From Tupaia tana (Eukaryota > Chordata > Mammalia > Scandentia > Tupaiidae): DNA of 64,000 nucleotides. A model generated the notes under the pieces. The model was not told where the DNA came from. It saw only the letters and a list, made by a program, of their open reading frames with translations, and made no database searches. Positions within the stretch are counted from its first letter, which is position 1. Every line of letters begins with the position of its first letter. The stretch covers positions 53,958,337 through 54,022,336 of the forward strand of contig JAKSZU010000002.1 of the NCBI GenBank assembly GCA_026018925.1, given 5' to 3'. The position numbers and the translations under genes are program-made. Positions 11,481 to 22,925 of the stretch are shown one piece after another.

Positions 11481-12364
11481 CCAGCCCTCACTCATTTAAT
11501 TGAGAACAATGACAGCATATACTTAGGGAGAGAGGATCGCTGAGGATTTAGAAAACAATGATTACAAAATCTGTCTTTTGGGTATATAGTATTTTGGAAA
11601 GGTTTTTAAGTATAAGGGAAACTGATTTTGAGACTGCTTTATCGATGGGAACATAGAAAAGTAAGGGATGTCTTGTCTCTGCCCTTCTTTGCCAAAGGAG
11701 AGGACCTATGAGATCCACATCTGCTACCATACACGGAATGGGTCCTACCTCTGTGTGGGAGCCCGTGAGAGTGTGGCACCACCACCCCGTTTCCTGAGCA
11801 GTGCATGGATAGTGGGGAAGGGGGCAGAAAGAATGGTTATATCCCCACACCTGGCCGTTTCAGGCAGCCAGGACATACACGTATTAATTAAATGAATCTG
11901 ATTTACAGCCAGCCTGTCCTGACTCTTGTATATTGAGTTCAAGATGCCTAATCTAGGAAAGGGAGTTATTTCTTGCTCTAGCTACTTCACAGAATGGCTG
12001 CCAGGATAAACAGGAAAGTACTTGAACCATAAAACACACCATGCACTTAAGGTTTTCTCAGATACAGCTCCATACAGTTTCTGCCCTCGTTGGCCTGACG
12101 GCAAACATCGTGTTTAAAGACAGTTTGCAAATCCCCTCCCAAACTGTCAGATCGCTGTGTGCAGGTCTTGTCTCTGCTTCCTCACACTCTCTTTAGGCTG
12201 TCCTCTGCCGACTGGCTTCTCTGCCAGAGGTGGTAGCACAGCTTATGAGACCAGGCGAGACTCAAACGCAGAGAACATTTCTCTCAAGTTGCCCACTTTT
12301 AGTCTTTCTGCATTGTTTCAAGTTTTCTGCCTTTGTCTTTTTTTTTTTTTTTGTTCTGGACATC
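11481..12364. other. Unassigned non-coding sequence
   Basis: No recognisable repeat or gene. A T-rich run lies at about 12339-12353. Overlapping open frames of up to 100 codons (11548-11942) on both strands look like chance. Confidence 0.4.
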
Positions 12365-12367
12365 TGT

Positions 12368-13280
12368 TTGGATGATGTGATGGTATGTTTCTGGATGTCA
12401 ACTCAACTAGACTAAGGAATTCCTGATGAAGCATTATTGCGGGTGTGAACCCGGGGGTGTTTCCAGAGGACTCGGGTCTGAGTAAACTAGGTGGGGAAGA
12501 TCTACCATTAGTGTGAGTGGGCAGGATCAACCCAGGGGCCCAGAAAGAACACACGTAAAGGAGGCCATTCTCTGGGACCAGCAGTTGGTGTAATGGCTGT
12601 GTCACCGAACTCCCATGTAGTCAACTGCGGTTTGAGTCTCGGACCTGGTGGCTTTAAACTCATGCCAGGCACATGTGCATGTGTGCCCAAGATCCTGAGA
12701 GGAGAATGGAGAAGAAGGGGTTTTGGTGTGGCCATCCCGCCTGGGGGGTGATTTCTCATTTTCTGTCTCTCTGTCTCTCACTGTCTTTCTGGCAAGCGCA
12801 TGCGCCCTATAGCAAAAACTTCTATAAATAAATAAATAAATAAATAAATAAAGGCCATTCTCTTCAAAGAGTGGGACAGACATCTCCTGCTGCCCAGACA
12901 TCAGAAATTAAGGCTTGTCTGCCTTTGGCCTCCAGGACTCACACCAGCAGACCCCCGCTCCCTACTCTCCTCACCCCACTGCTGGATTCTCAGGGCTTAG
13001 CCTCAGACTGAGAGTTGCATCATCAGCTTCCCTGTCTCTGAGGCCGTCAGACTTGGACTTAGATTTTCTCACAGCAGGGTGAGTTCCAAGAAGAAGGAAA
13101 TAGAAGCTGCCAATCTTCTTAAAGGATCCAGTATCCCAGGATCTTCAGCTTGCACACAGCCTGTCATGGGACTTCACAGCTGCCATAATCACGTGACCTG
13201 ACTCTCCCAATAAATCCCCTCATAGATTGCCATACATATCCCGCTGGGCCTGTCACTCTAGAGAACTCTGACTAATACAG
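12368..13280 (+). mobile_element. ERVL-type (MLT2-like) solo LTR, split by a SINE
   Basis: It starts near tgatgtgatggtatgtttct and gatgtcaactcaactagac, then gggtgtttccagaggactcg. After the SINE it ends with ccataatcacgtgacctgac, tcccaataaatcccctcata and agagaactctgactaatac. The terminal wording, with its polyadenylation signal, is that of an ERVL family LTR. No internal genes are present. Confidence 0.75.
12574..12852 (+). mobile_element. Class L SINE within an ERVL LTR
   Basis: The head is gggaccagcagttggtgtaa and the tail is (AAAT)n at about 12823-12852. An 11-bp perfect target-site duplication, ggccattctct, flanks it (12563-12573 and 12853-12863). Confidence 0.96.
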
Positions 13281-13385
13281 ATGGCTATAAGATCATTTTT
13301 TTCTTAAATTAAATTTGTCATTATTTAGGAAGTTCTAATATGGAATTTTATTTCAGAAATTAATATATGTAATCTGAAACAAGGA

Positions 13386-13655
13386 GTGCCTGGCACACAG
13401 CAAGAGCTTCATGAGAATCAGCCTCTAGTTAGCTTCTTCTCTTACTGGTTAATAACCTACTTACATGTCTCCTTCTCAGAATGGCAGTTCTCTGATTGTC
13501 CTACCTTTAAAAAGGTATTGCTCATCATTCTCTACTCTTTATCCTGTTTTGTTTTTCTTAGTAGCACATATCTTTACAGCATATAGCTTGTTGCCTATTT
13601 TCTGACCCTTCCATGAATACAAGCTCCATGAATTTGGAATTGAAAAATGTTTTAA
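13386..13655 (+). mobile_element. L2 3' region (part 1)
   Basis: The order ctcattctctactctttatc, cttagtagcacatatcttta, then gaatacaagctccatgaatt follows the LINE-2 3' end in sense orientation. The terminal piece lies beyond the following SINE. Confidence 0.55.
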
Positions 13656-13657
13656 TT

Positions 13658-13696
13658 GCCAAAGGGTGCATGTGCCTGCTAGAGAGAAAGAGAGAG

Positions 13697-13739
<43 letters not shown>

Positions 13740-13918
13740 ATCCCTAATGGGGTATGGTCATACCATGATCCTTTTTCCTCTATTTTTCCTTCTGTCAGGA
13801 TTTTGAGTATGCATGCACACCTACTCAGCGTGCTTTCCAAGCCTCCAGGACCAGAACTTGAACCACAGTCAGCCATGTGAGATCAAGCTCCCATTATCAC
13901 CATGCTATGAAGCCAGCT
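13658..13918 (-). mobile_element. tRNA-derived SINE, class P, antisense
   Basis: Its minus-strand head is gagctggcttcatagcatgg. A (GA)n tract (about 13701-13738) represents the CT-rich part. It separates two L2 pieces. Confidence 0.85.
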
Positions 13919-13939
13919 CAAGTTCAGGAATGTTTTGCA

Positions 13940-14010
13940 TTCATTTTAGTTACCTTTATATTTCAATGTCTCATACATAGTAGGCACTCAATAAACATTT
14001 ATAGCCTGAG
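13940..14010 (+). mobile_element. L2 3' terminus (part 2)
   Basis: The wording gtctcatacatagtaggcac and tcaataaacatttatagcc is the LINE-2 terminus and continues the piece before the SINE. Confidence 0.6.
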
Positions 14011-14263
14011 TACCATGCAGAATTCTTTTTCAACTGATTGATACTGTTTCTAGAGCAAGCTTGTACTAGCTCAAGGGCCAATTATGTGCATTTCTTCCTA
14101 ACTTGGTGTTTGGTGATGTTGCATTGGTGACCTGAAATTAGTCATGATGAGAGTGTTGACATCACGGAAACTGGCAAATACTATACATCAATTTCCATCC
14201 CCCTCTTCCCTCCAGTCAGCTAAACATTTACCAGCACACCACTGTTTCTAAAGAACGAATCGG

Positions 14264-14538
14264 GGGACCAGCATTTAGCGTAATGGCTATGTCACTGGAC
14301 TCCCACGTAGTTGACTGTGGTTCGAGTCCTGGACCCGGTGGCTTAAACTCACGCCGGGCGTGTGTGCATGCGTGCCCAAGATCCCAAGAGGAGAATGGAG
14401 GAGAAGGGATTGCGGCGTGACCATTCCCCCTGGGGGGTGATTTCTCGCTTTCTATCTCTCTGTCTCTCTCTGTCTGTCTGGCGAGTACACGCGCCCTATA
14501 GCAAAAACCTCTCCAAAAAAAAAAAAAAAAAAAAAAAA
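14264..14538 (+). mobile_element. Class L SINE
   Basis: The copy is complete, with the head gggaccagcatttagcgtaa, B box ggttcgagtcc, the CT-rich tract and a poly(A) tail of about 24. The flanks gaacgaatcgg (14253-14263) and gaatgaatcgg (14539-14549) form a target-site duplication with one mismatch. Confidence 0.96.
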
Positions 14539-14574
14539 GAATGAATCGGCAACAGGTCGGTTACGCAGTTGTGA

Positions 14575-15000
14575 GCTATTGTGGTAGATTAAATATGGTC
14601 ACAAATTCTTTGCCACTCCCCCTCACTGAGAAGAAGAGTCTACTTTGGAATTTTCGCCCATCTTGTGACTGACCAATAGGATACAGTAGAAGTGAGCCTG
14701 TGCCAGTTCTAGGTCTGTCCTTTAAGACGACTGGGAACTTCTGTTTACTTTTTGGAACTCCCCTACTGTGTGGATAGCTAACAAACTTCATGGAGAAGCC
14801 CACTTAAGGAAAAATGAAGTCTCAGCATAATATTAGCAGAACTTGTCAGCCATGTGAGTGAAGCCATCTTGGAGGTACCTCCTCTAGCCCCACACAAACT
14901 CCTCAGCAGATGCCTTATGGGTTATAGATGAGCTATTCAAACTGTGAAATAGTGAGCAAATAAATAAATATCATGTTTTTAGCTACTAATTTTTTTTTTG
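14575..15000 (+). mobile_element. MaLR/MLT-like LTR, old
   Basis: The start is gtggtagattaaatatggtc and it ends with gagcaaataaataaatatca, which resembles the 3' end of MLT1-type LTRs. The middle (tcagccatgtgagtgaagcc, atcttggaggtacctcc) also fits. The subfamily cannot be named by eye. Confidence 0.5.
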
Positions 15001-15485
15001 TTTGTTATATGACAATACACAAATATAACATCTAGGTAATAAGTAACTTTGTGTGGCTCTGGAGGTGGTCAGGATTTGGCTGACTGTACTTGTCGTCTGA
15101 GGCTCAGTCAGTGGCACACATTCACAAGAATAGCTTTGACAGCAGCGAGATGCTGTGTATTTACATTTTCCGTAGTAAGCAACAATTTTGATAGGTAGAA
15201 CCAAAAGGATTGCAATTGGACTGGATGTGAGGATAGAGAAAGAGTAGTTCAAGATGACATCTAGGTTTTTGTCTGAGAAGCTGGGTGGATAATGGTGCCA
15301 CTGAAGGCACTTGGGAAGATTAGTGGAAGAGTGGACTTAAGGGAACAGCAAGCATTTGGTTCTGATGACTTAGAGATGCCTATTAGGTAGCCCTAGGGGA
15401 AATATCAAATAAGCAGTAGAGATATGCATCTCAACTGGCGAAAGTAGTTGGTGCTGAAGATATGACACAGAAGTTATCGGATGGG

Positions 15486-15782
15486 GACCAGCAGTTAGCG
15501 TGATGGCTATGTTGCTGGACTCCCATGTAGTCGACCATGGTTCGAGTCCCAGACCCGGTAGCTTAAACTCAGGCTGAGCGCGTGTGCGTGTGTGCCCAAG
15601 ATCCTGAGAGGAGAAAGCAGGAGAAAGGATTGCGGCGTGGCCATCTCCCCCGGGGGTGGTGTGTGGTGTGTGTGTGTGTGTGTGATTTCTTACTTTCTGT
15701 CTCTCTGTCTCTCTCTGTCTTTCTCGCGAGTGCATGTGCCCTATAGCAAAAACCTCTCCAAAAAAAAGAAAAAAAAGAGGAA
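15486..15782 (+). mobile_element. Class L SINE within L2
   Basis: The head is ggggaccagcagttagcgtg with B box ggttcgagtcc. A (GT)n expansion (15658-15684) interrupts the body before the CT-rich tract. The A-rich tail is impure. Confidence 0.94.
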
Positions 15783-16817
15783 AATTATCAGCTTGTAGGT
15801 GATGTTTAAAACCAATCTCAGAATAGATAGATGAGAAGAGGATTTGGGCTAAGCTCAGGGAACTTTGGCATTCAGAGGTTGAACAGAGAAGAAACATGTA
15901 AAGGGCATTAAAAAGGAGTGGCCAGTATGCTAGGAGAAGACACAGGAGAGCATAGCATCTTAGAAACAATGAGAATATGCTTTTAGAAGGGAGGGAGTGC
16001 CTGACTATGTATAACGCTCCTAAGAGGTGAAATAAAGTTGAAGATGGACTATTGGGCTTAGCCAGATGGAAGCCATTGGTAATCTTAGAGACTGTTTAAG
16101 CAAAGTGGGGTGGGTGGAGTCCTGATAAAATGCATTATATGGGGAATAAGAGGTATAGAAATGAGGACATCATGTAGGGACAACTTTCAGAGTTTTGCTG
16201 TGAGCAGGAGCAGAGAAATGGAGTTACATGAATCAAGTCAGAGCTGGAGAGGGACAACGTCAAAGGAGGGAAATACAGCTAATGTGTGCAGAGTTGGGAA
16301 TGAGAAGGAGAAAATGATGATTCAGGAGAAAGGAAGATGTTGGGGAAGGGGACAAAGGCTCTGAGTAGATGAAAATGATGAAAACAATAGAAATTAGGTA
16401 CAAGTGGAGGGTCGGTCTTAGATGAGAATATGAACATGTCACCCATTTTACATTGGCAAACGTATAATGCATGGATACAGATGCATGTAGGTTGTTAGAT
16501 TTAATAATGGAAAGATGAAGGGATTCTCATCCATTTAGGGTGTTCTTGGTCAATGAAATAAAAGATTAGATCATCCTCAGAGAGCAGGGAAAAGAGGATG
16601 GTGATGGAGGAAAGAAGAAAACATGAGAATTGTCTTACAAAGTAAGAAAGCTAATTTCCTGGTGCCAGCTTGTATGAGTTAGGGACACACCTGACTTTTT
16701 TTTTGTCATAAATTAAAGATAGACTAGTTTGCCTGGGAGTAGGCTTTTTGAAGCGTAGTATGAAACTGGGATTAGAATTTAACCAGAGAATGAGATTGAG
16801 GGAGCAGGTGACAAAAG

Positions 16818-16822
16818 TGTGT

Positions 16823-16866
<44 letters not shown>

Positions 16867-16872
16867 ACACAT
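16818..16872. repeat. (GT)n microsatellite
   Basis: GT units with one TAT interruption, continuing into acacacat. It lies in the antisense L2 and gives low-complexity reading frames of Val-Cys on one strand and Thr-His on the other. Confidence 0.97.
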
Positions 16873-17480
16873 AGAATTGTGTACTATGGATCCAAAACAG
16901 GGTCAAGAAAAAGGGCAAAGACAGAGGGAGTACAGCAGGAAGAAAGAGGGTGGAAAATGATGAGAACATTAAATTGAAAGTCCCAGAGGTGTTTAAGAAT
17001 TGTTGGAGGGAGGGAACTAAAGTAAGTGAGCCAGAGACAGGAAGTGGAGGATTTAAACTGAAGTATCAGAGGTGGTATAGTTACTGGTGACAATAAAAGC
17101 CAGGGGTTTACCCATGGGAGTGAGTAGCTAAGATAGGGTAGAAAAAGAAGCCTTTGAAAGTGAGGAGATCAAGAAATTGCAAAAGCCGGAGTGATAGGAG
17201 ATTATCCTCATCGAGGCTGAAGTTACCAGGAAAGATGACAGCAGCCCTGATAGAATGGAAGACAATGAACCAGGTCCTAAAAATCAGTAAATGAAGGGGA
17301 GCGATCTAGAAGTCAGTAGTGGAGAGCATCGAGGAGTCATGATGTTATAGTCTGATGACATGTTCTTTAATAAATGCTGGGATTTTTAGTGGAAGAGACA
17401 GGATACGTGGTCTGGAGGCCACAGTGGAGACACATGCACCAGCTGGAGGTCTTTTGTGAGAAGAATGGGAGAGAAGTCGG

Positions 17481-18435
17481 TTTCACTTTCTAGACCTGCA
17501 AAGGAAGCTCGCTGCTTGCTCCTGTTAGTCTCACTGCTACTCTTTTATAACAAAGGTGTTGTAACTTACTGGCTGTATTATAATGCAAAGATAAAAGGAA
17601 TGTAATTTCATTGTGATGTGTGAAAAATGTCTGGTCATGATTACATTGAATGGCTTAATGAAGCTGTTTGTCGTTTGGATCCATTAAGGGAACATGTTAA
17701 TGTGACAACTCCCCAGACTGACTGTTAGAGGTGCATTGCCTTTCAGCATGTGATTTTCCCAACGTGGTGTACAGCTCTTCGGAAACGCAGGAAACAAAGA
17801 CCAATCCATTTACAAGGAAGCTTATTCCTGGAAAATCCAGTGTATTTTAAAACAGTGTGAAAAATACTTGGGATTTGTATGTAGAAGAGAGTTAAACTTT
17901 AGGCTCAGATAAACAGTTTCCTAAATGACGTGACTATCTGCCAGGATACAGGACAATAATTAATTGTGAGGGACTGTTAATACTCATTGCAGCAAATCCT
18001 ATCGCCCTGGCAGAAGCAGCACCTAATCATTCTGATGACGAACATTTCAAATTTCCAAAATGCCCTCTAGTCACTGAGTTAGAGGGATGAGATAAGCTCA
18101 GAGATGGTGAGGACCCCTCCTGGGTTCCAGAGGACTGATGGAGAGCACTGGGAGGCAGAGGGGATAAGAGGCTCAATGAGATGAGGGGACCTTCAGAGCC
18201 TGGGGATAAGAGCCCAGGTAGCAGGAGGCTGGGCTCTCTGTGGTGACAGTAGGTTGAGAACAGAGACGTGAGACCTGAGAGGAGCTACTCCCAGAGGTCT
18301 CTCAGGGGAAGCTGGAGAATCAGGTCAAGTTACAGCTTCCTTCTTGGGATGTCCCCTTAGGCGATTTGCTATGCAGAGGCCAAGCTTGTTGAACCTGGAG
18401 CAGGTGCCCCTCAAGGGAGCATTTTTTTCTGCATT
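17481..18435. other. Unassigned non-coding sequence
   Basis: No repeat or gene recognised. Base composition is ordinary. Confidence 0.4.
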
Positions 18436-18439
18436 TCCA

Positions 18440-18558
18440 CACAGCTTTCCTAGTTGTCAGCTTAATGACTGCAGAATGTTCTGTGGTACTGGTTACCATG
18501 AATTATTAAACCATTACCCTGATGGTGGAAAGTTAGGTTGTATCATGTATGTATGTAT

Positions 18559-18608
<50 letters not shown>

Positions 18609-19050
18609 CTATTTAGAATCAATTGCAGAGATTGCGTTCAAGTATGTTTATCTTTTGTTTCAGTTTAAATGCGACTTGAAGATAAATCTCTAGTAGTCCA
18701 GAGGTCCAAATACCTTTATAATTTTCTTCGTGCTGCTGTTTGCTATCCAGAAGAATTTTTTTAAACCAATTTCCAATGCCATGGGAACTTGTGAGCGTAG
18801 TGGTTTCACTGCCATCTCATCACCATTGAGTATCATTTTAGTATTTTCCTTTCATGCTGGTGGTTAAAAATGCAATCTCGAGATCGCTTTTAATTTAGGT
18901 ATTTTTGATTTTCAGCAAAAATCATTTTTCTATTTTTCATTCTTTGCATTTCTCTGTGTGAATTGTTCATCATCTCTTTACTATTTCCCTTTTAAGTTCT
19001 TGATGTTTTTGTTCTTAATTTGTAAGAGTTCTACATAGAGTGAGCCTGTG
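18440..19050 (-). mobile_element. L1M 3' ORF2 remnant, antisense
   Basis: The order is gaattattaaaccattaccc, gtggaaagttaggttgt, then after a microsatellite gatctttta-like sequence, catctctttactatttccct and aatttgtaagagttctac. This is the antisense of the last part of L1 ORF2, decayed and with indels. Confidence 0.6.
18543..18606. repeat. (ATGT)n(AT)n microsatellite
   Basis: Five ATGT units followed by about twenty AT units, inside the L1 remnant. Confidence 0.97.
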
Positions 19051-19092
19051 TTCACATGCACATGTGCACGTGTGCACACACACATATGTACA
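19048..19092. repeat. Alternating purine-pyrimidine tract
   Basis: The tract contains cacatgcacatgtgcacgtg followed by tgcacacacacatatg. It is almost perfectly alternating, which is favourable for left-handed DNA under supercoiling. Confidence 0.75.
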
Positions 19093-19244
19093 TATTCATT
19101 GTGTCATTACTGATGCACAATGCTATTTTCCATACTGTATTCATGCCCTCACCCCCCTCCCCAGTCTGTTTTCCTTTTTGACACTGTGCTTTTGATGAAA
19201 AGCTAAGCAGTATTCGATTTATTATTAATGAATTATGCTCCTAA

Positions 19245-19412
19245 AGTGGTGGTTCTCAACTTTCGCTGCACACTGGAATCACCAGGAGAGCTTTAAAATC
19301 TCCTGATGCCTGGGTTTCACGTCTGACTTAATTGGCCTGGGCATTGGGGTTTTTAAAAGCTCCCTAGGTAATTCTAATGTGCAGCTAAGGTTGTGAGACA
19401 TGATCCTAAAAT
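19245..19412 (+). mobile_element. MER5-type hAT MITE
   Basis: The start is gtggttctcaactttcgctg and then gaatcaccaggagagcttta. The second half, tccctaggtaattctaatgt, is the rest of a MER5A-like Charlie-derived non-autonomous DNA transposon. The right terminal inverted repeat is decayed. Confidence 0.75.
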
Positions 19413-19818
19413 TTGTAAATTAGTTGTTGGGTTAAAATAAAGAGGGAGGTAGTGATGGTATGTGAATTAAGAGATGAGAATGAAGCCGTAAGGGGCAGTG
19501 GGACAAATTGCTGTTGAGGGTGGGAGCTGGGGTTAGGAGTCCAGGCTTCCCACTGATATAAATAAGTCCCAGGCCTATTTATTTCTTTGTCCTAGTCAAT
19601 GCCTCTGATTTTTCATTTGTTTGTTGGTTAGTTTTTTTTTTTTTACTTAACCTCGAACTAGGCTACTTGTGTCTTCTGATCTCCCAACACTATCCCTTCT
19701 AATCAAATCCTTTCCTCAAAGATCCACTGGGGACAGGGTCCACCTAACTACATAACTCCACCTCTATAGGTCCAACCCTGAAGCGGTCACATGGACTTTC
19801 GAAACAGAATCAGGTTTT

Positions 19819-20100
19819 TTTTTTTTTTTTTGGAAGAGAGGTTTTTGCTATAGGGCACGTGCGCGCACCAGAAAGACAGAGAGACACAGAGAGACAGAAA
19901 GCGAGAAATCACCCCCCAGGAGGGATGGTCACACCGTAAGGGAGGAGAATATCCCTTCTCCTCCATTCTCCTCTCGGGATCTTGGGCATGCACGCACATG
20001 CACCTGACATGAGTTTAAGCCACTGGGTCCAGGACTCGAACCACGGTCAACTATATGGGAATCCAGTGACGTAGCCATTATGCCACCTGCCGGCCCTCAA
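19819..20100 (-). mobile_element. Class L SINE, antisense
   Basis: It starts with poly(T) (19815-19831) and tttttgctatagggcacgtg and ends with the head at cacctgccggccc. The flanks aatcaggtttt (19808-19818 and 20101-20111) are a perfect 11-bp target-site duplication. A small internal duplication-like insertion (gtaagggaggagaatatccc) lies near 19935. Confidence 0.95.
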
Positions 20101-20570
20101 AATCAGGTTTTACAACTTCTCTCCTAGGATTGCCACAGGCCTCATGAATTCTTTTTTCTCTTTTTGACTTACATATTGAAGGCAGAAGTCAACCAATATG
20201 TCCTAGATGTCTTTGGTTATCAGCAACTTTGGGTAGTGATGAGATCACATTGGCCTTAAAGCCCACTTCTGGGTGATTTGCTCATTTTACTTATTGATGA
20301 TGACTACCAGCCTTCCATCTTAAGACTCTTCCAGTTATTTTAAGTCTTTTTAAAGTATATTTATGGAGGTAGCAAGAAGGAACCTCAACAGGGTTTTCAC
20401 ACAATAAATATCTCTCAGGCTTCCCATGATTGTAAGTAAACACACACAGCATACACAAGTCAACCAGGGAACTGGACCCGGGGTTCTCCAGATGGATCCA
20501 GCATTACCTGGACATCACATTATTGCTGTGCCACTGAACTGGTCTCAGTTTTAGAAGTCCCCAAGATGTG

Positions 20571-20845
20571 GGACCAGCAGTTAGCGTAATGGCTATGTCG
20601 CTAGACTCCCATGTAGTTGAATGCAGTTCGCATCCTGGACCCGGTGGTTTAAAACTCATGCCGGCGCATGTGCATGCATGCCCAAGATCCTGAGAGGAGA
20701 ATGGAGAAGGGATTGTGGCGTGGCCATCCCCCCTGGGGGGGGGGGATTTCTCTCTTTCTGTCTCTCTGTCTCTCTCTGTCTGTCTGGCAAGCGCACGCGC
20801 CCTATAGCAAAAACCTCTCCAAAAAAAAAAAAAAAAAAAGAAAAA
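20571..20845 (+). mobile_element. Class L SINE
   Basis: The head is gggaccagcagttagcgtaa, and the middle G run (about 20737-20746) is expanded. The poly(A) tail is impure. A perfect 18-bp target-site duplication, agaagtccccaagatgtg, flanks it (20553-20570 and 20846-20863), so insertion was relatively recent. Confidence 0.97.
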
Positions 20846-20863
20846 AGAAGTCCCCAAGATGTG

Positions 20864-21322
20864 TCCCTTATGAGCTCAGGAACAAGTCCACTCACACTTT
20901 TTGACTTTAGCCTTTTCATTGGTCTTAACGTTGCGTAACCATTTGAAGATAGAGCCACCTCTGTCAGGATCTTTGCTGTCTTTGGTGCTATCTTGGTTCA
21001 CAGAAGACAATCCATGTAAATATCTGTCTTTCAGAACAAAGCCTGACTTGGGCTCTACTTAACATTTCATCACAAATTCTAACATGAACTTTAGAATGAA
21101 GAATAGGAAGGGCTTCCAGAGAGAGATAAGGTAATGAGGCCTTGGTCAATAAGGCAGATTCTAGGGTGGTGGGACCTCCCCGTGCCCATTCTACTCCCCC
21201 AAACTGTACCTTAGTTTAGGATGGAGCAGAGACAATTTCAGGGAGTAATCAGAAGATGGGACAAAAAGTGGTGAAAAGGAATACTATTATCACCACTAAC
21301 CACCTATAAAAGTCTTAAACTA
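20864..21322. other. Unassigned non-coding sequence
   Basis: No gene or named repeat recognised between two SINEs. Confidence 0.35.
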
Positions 21323-21323
21323 C

Positions 21324-21451
21324 TGGGGCCAGCAGGAGGTATGGTGGGTAAGGCACTGGACTCCCACATGACTGATTCGTTTGAGTCCTGGACCTGGCAG
21401 CTTCTTTTCTCACTTCCCCTCTCTCTCTTTATAATAAATAAATAAATAAAA
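21324..21451 (+). mobile_element. tRNA-derived SINE, class S
   Basis: The head is ggggccagcaggaggtatgg and then gcactggactcccacatgac. The middle of class L is absent: the head runs into ctcacttcccctctctctct and a (AAAT)n tail. Confidence 0.9.
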
Positions 21452-21509
21452 TTGAGTAAAACCATTCTTTTTTCTTTAAAAAAAAGAAATCTTAAACTGC
21501 CTTAGGAAA

Positions 21510-21620
21510 CTAAGTTTCTTGAGGGCAGGAAGCTTATCTTGTTTACTATGTGTCTACATTGTCTAGTGTACCTCCAAAGAAGGTGTACAATAAATACAGT
21601 AATTATTGAATAAATCTATT
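21510..21620 (+). mobile_element. L2 3' terminus
   Basis: The wording tttcttgagggcaggaagct, gtgtctacattgtctagtgt and acaataaatacagtaattat follows the LINE-2 3' end in sense orientation. Confidence 0.65.
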
Positions 21621-22657
21621 GAGCCACACTTTCCAAGTCCTGCTCTACTACTGATATGCCAGATTTTCTTGACAGTTGAATTACTACCCAACTCTTCTGT
21701 CAGGATTTTAAAAATAATTGAATTCTACTCAAAAGCTGTGTCAGGGGAGATAAAGTACAGCACAACCATCTAAACATTGAACTGGTTATTTACGACTTGA
21801 ATCAATGAATAACATTCTGTTTGCTGGTCTGAAAAAGAGGGGTAATACTGGCCACAACGATGGATAAAAAGTAAGAATTGCTTGGAGATAAAAAAGAAAA
21901 TTTAACTGAGATAAGGCTAATTTATTATCCTGAATAACCAAATACTATTTGTTGTCTCTCACCTTTTGAGTTGGCTGACAGGCAAATGGCAAGTTAACAT
22001 TATATATTATTTATGTGCTAAATACGCATTGTTTAAATTTTCTTGAACAACTTCTAGAGAATACTCTGCAGTAAATAAAAATTTTAAGTGCTTTGTATTT
22101 TTTAATAACAGAAATAATGCAAGATTCTAAATCGTTAGATTAAATGGTACTTTGTGTATTTAATGTGTACCTAAATGTGTACCTAAACATTTAAGAAGAA
22201 TTTAATAACTAAAAAAGACAAAATGACAATTTTTACTTAGCTAAAAAAATATGTAAGTATCCAGAGTACTTTATTCTCTGCTATTTAAAAAACTGTAGAT
22301 TTTATTTTAAAAGGTAAATGTCAATAAGCCATAAATGGCTAAAGTCTATCTTACAGGATTTTCCAGAATACATGCCTATCTTTGAGATTAGAGGGTACAT
22401 TTTAAATAAAAAATTTATCATTGATCATAAATAACATGAGATGTTTCTGGATTGCCACATTTTAAGTAAATACTTCTTTTATTTTTAAGTAGGATAATCA
22501 CATGTTTAAGAGGATATTGCAGTTACCGTGGATTTATAAATATTTCTTAGAGTCTAGTGGGCTAGGTATTTTGACACTCTTATGAAAAACAATTATGAAA
22601 TCTCAATAATACTGTTTATATATATATAAACATTTTTCAAAGCAAAGAGGGGTACCA
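21621..22657. other. AT-rich unassigned sequence
   Basis: AT-rich with many A or T runs. I recognise no gene or family. Confidence 0.4.
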
Positions 22658-22925
22658 GGCCAGTCCCATAGCCTAGTGGTTAAGGGAGCTAGATCCCACA
22701 AGGTTGATTATGATTTGAAGCCTGGCCCTGGCAGCTCGAAAGACACAGTGGGTGTGTGTGATTGTATGCCCCAACTTCCAACAGGATGGAGAAATGGAAG
22801 AGAAAGATTATGGCATAACCATACTTTATTGGGGGGTTGCTTTCTCCCTCTCTCTTCCTCTTTCTCTTTCTTTTGGTCTCTGTTTCCCTCTGGTGAGTCC
22901 AATCCCTTCTGGCAACTAAAAAAAC
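22658..22925 (+). mobile_element. tRNA-derived SINE, class P
   Basis: The head is ggccagtcccatagcctagt, then gacacagtgggtgtgtgtga. The tail is tggcaactaaaaaaac. Its end reads ccaatcccttctggc, diverged from the ccctatagc of class L. Confidence 0.88.

Larger units (their letters stand above)
15050..17480 (-). mobile_element. Long antisense LINE-2 copy (RT and endonuclease remnants)
   Basis: In reverse complement, 15180-15480 gives the L2 ORF2 wording for the end of the reverse-transcriptase region (caaaaacctagatgtcatct, then ctaataggcatctct). The 16180-16260 part (gttttgctgtgagcaggagc) and 17150-17300 correspond to progressively more 5' parts, the last resembling the endonuclease region. It is about 2.4 kb after indels, full of stops, and split by a class L SINE at 15486-15775 and a (GT)n tract. 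Assignment of the 5' third is less certain. Confidence 0.6.

Noticed and set aside
15370..15969. 199-codon open frame, minus strand
   Set aside because: It combines antisense reading of a class L SINE with decayed L2. There is no continuous L2 protein similarity across it.
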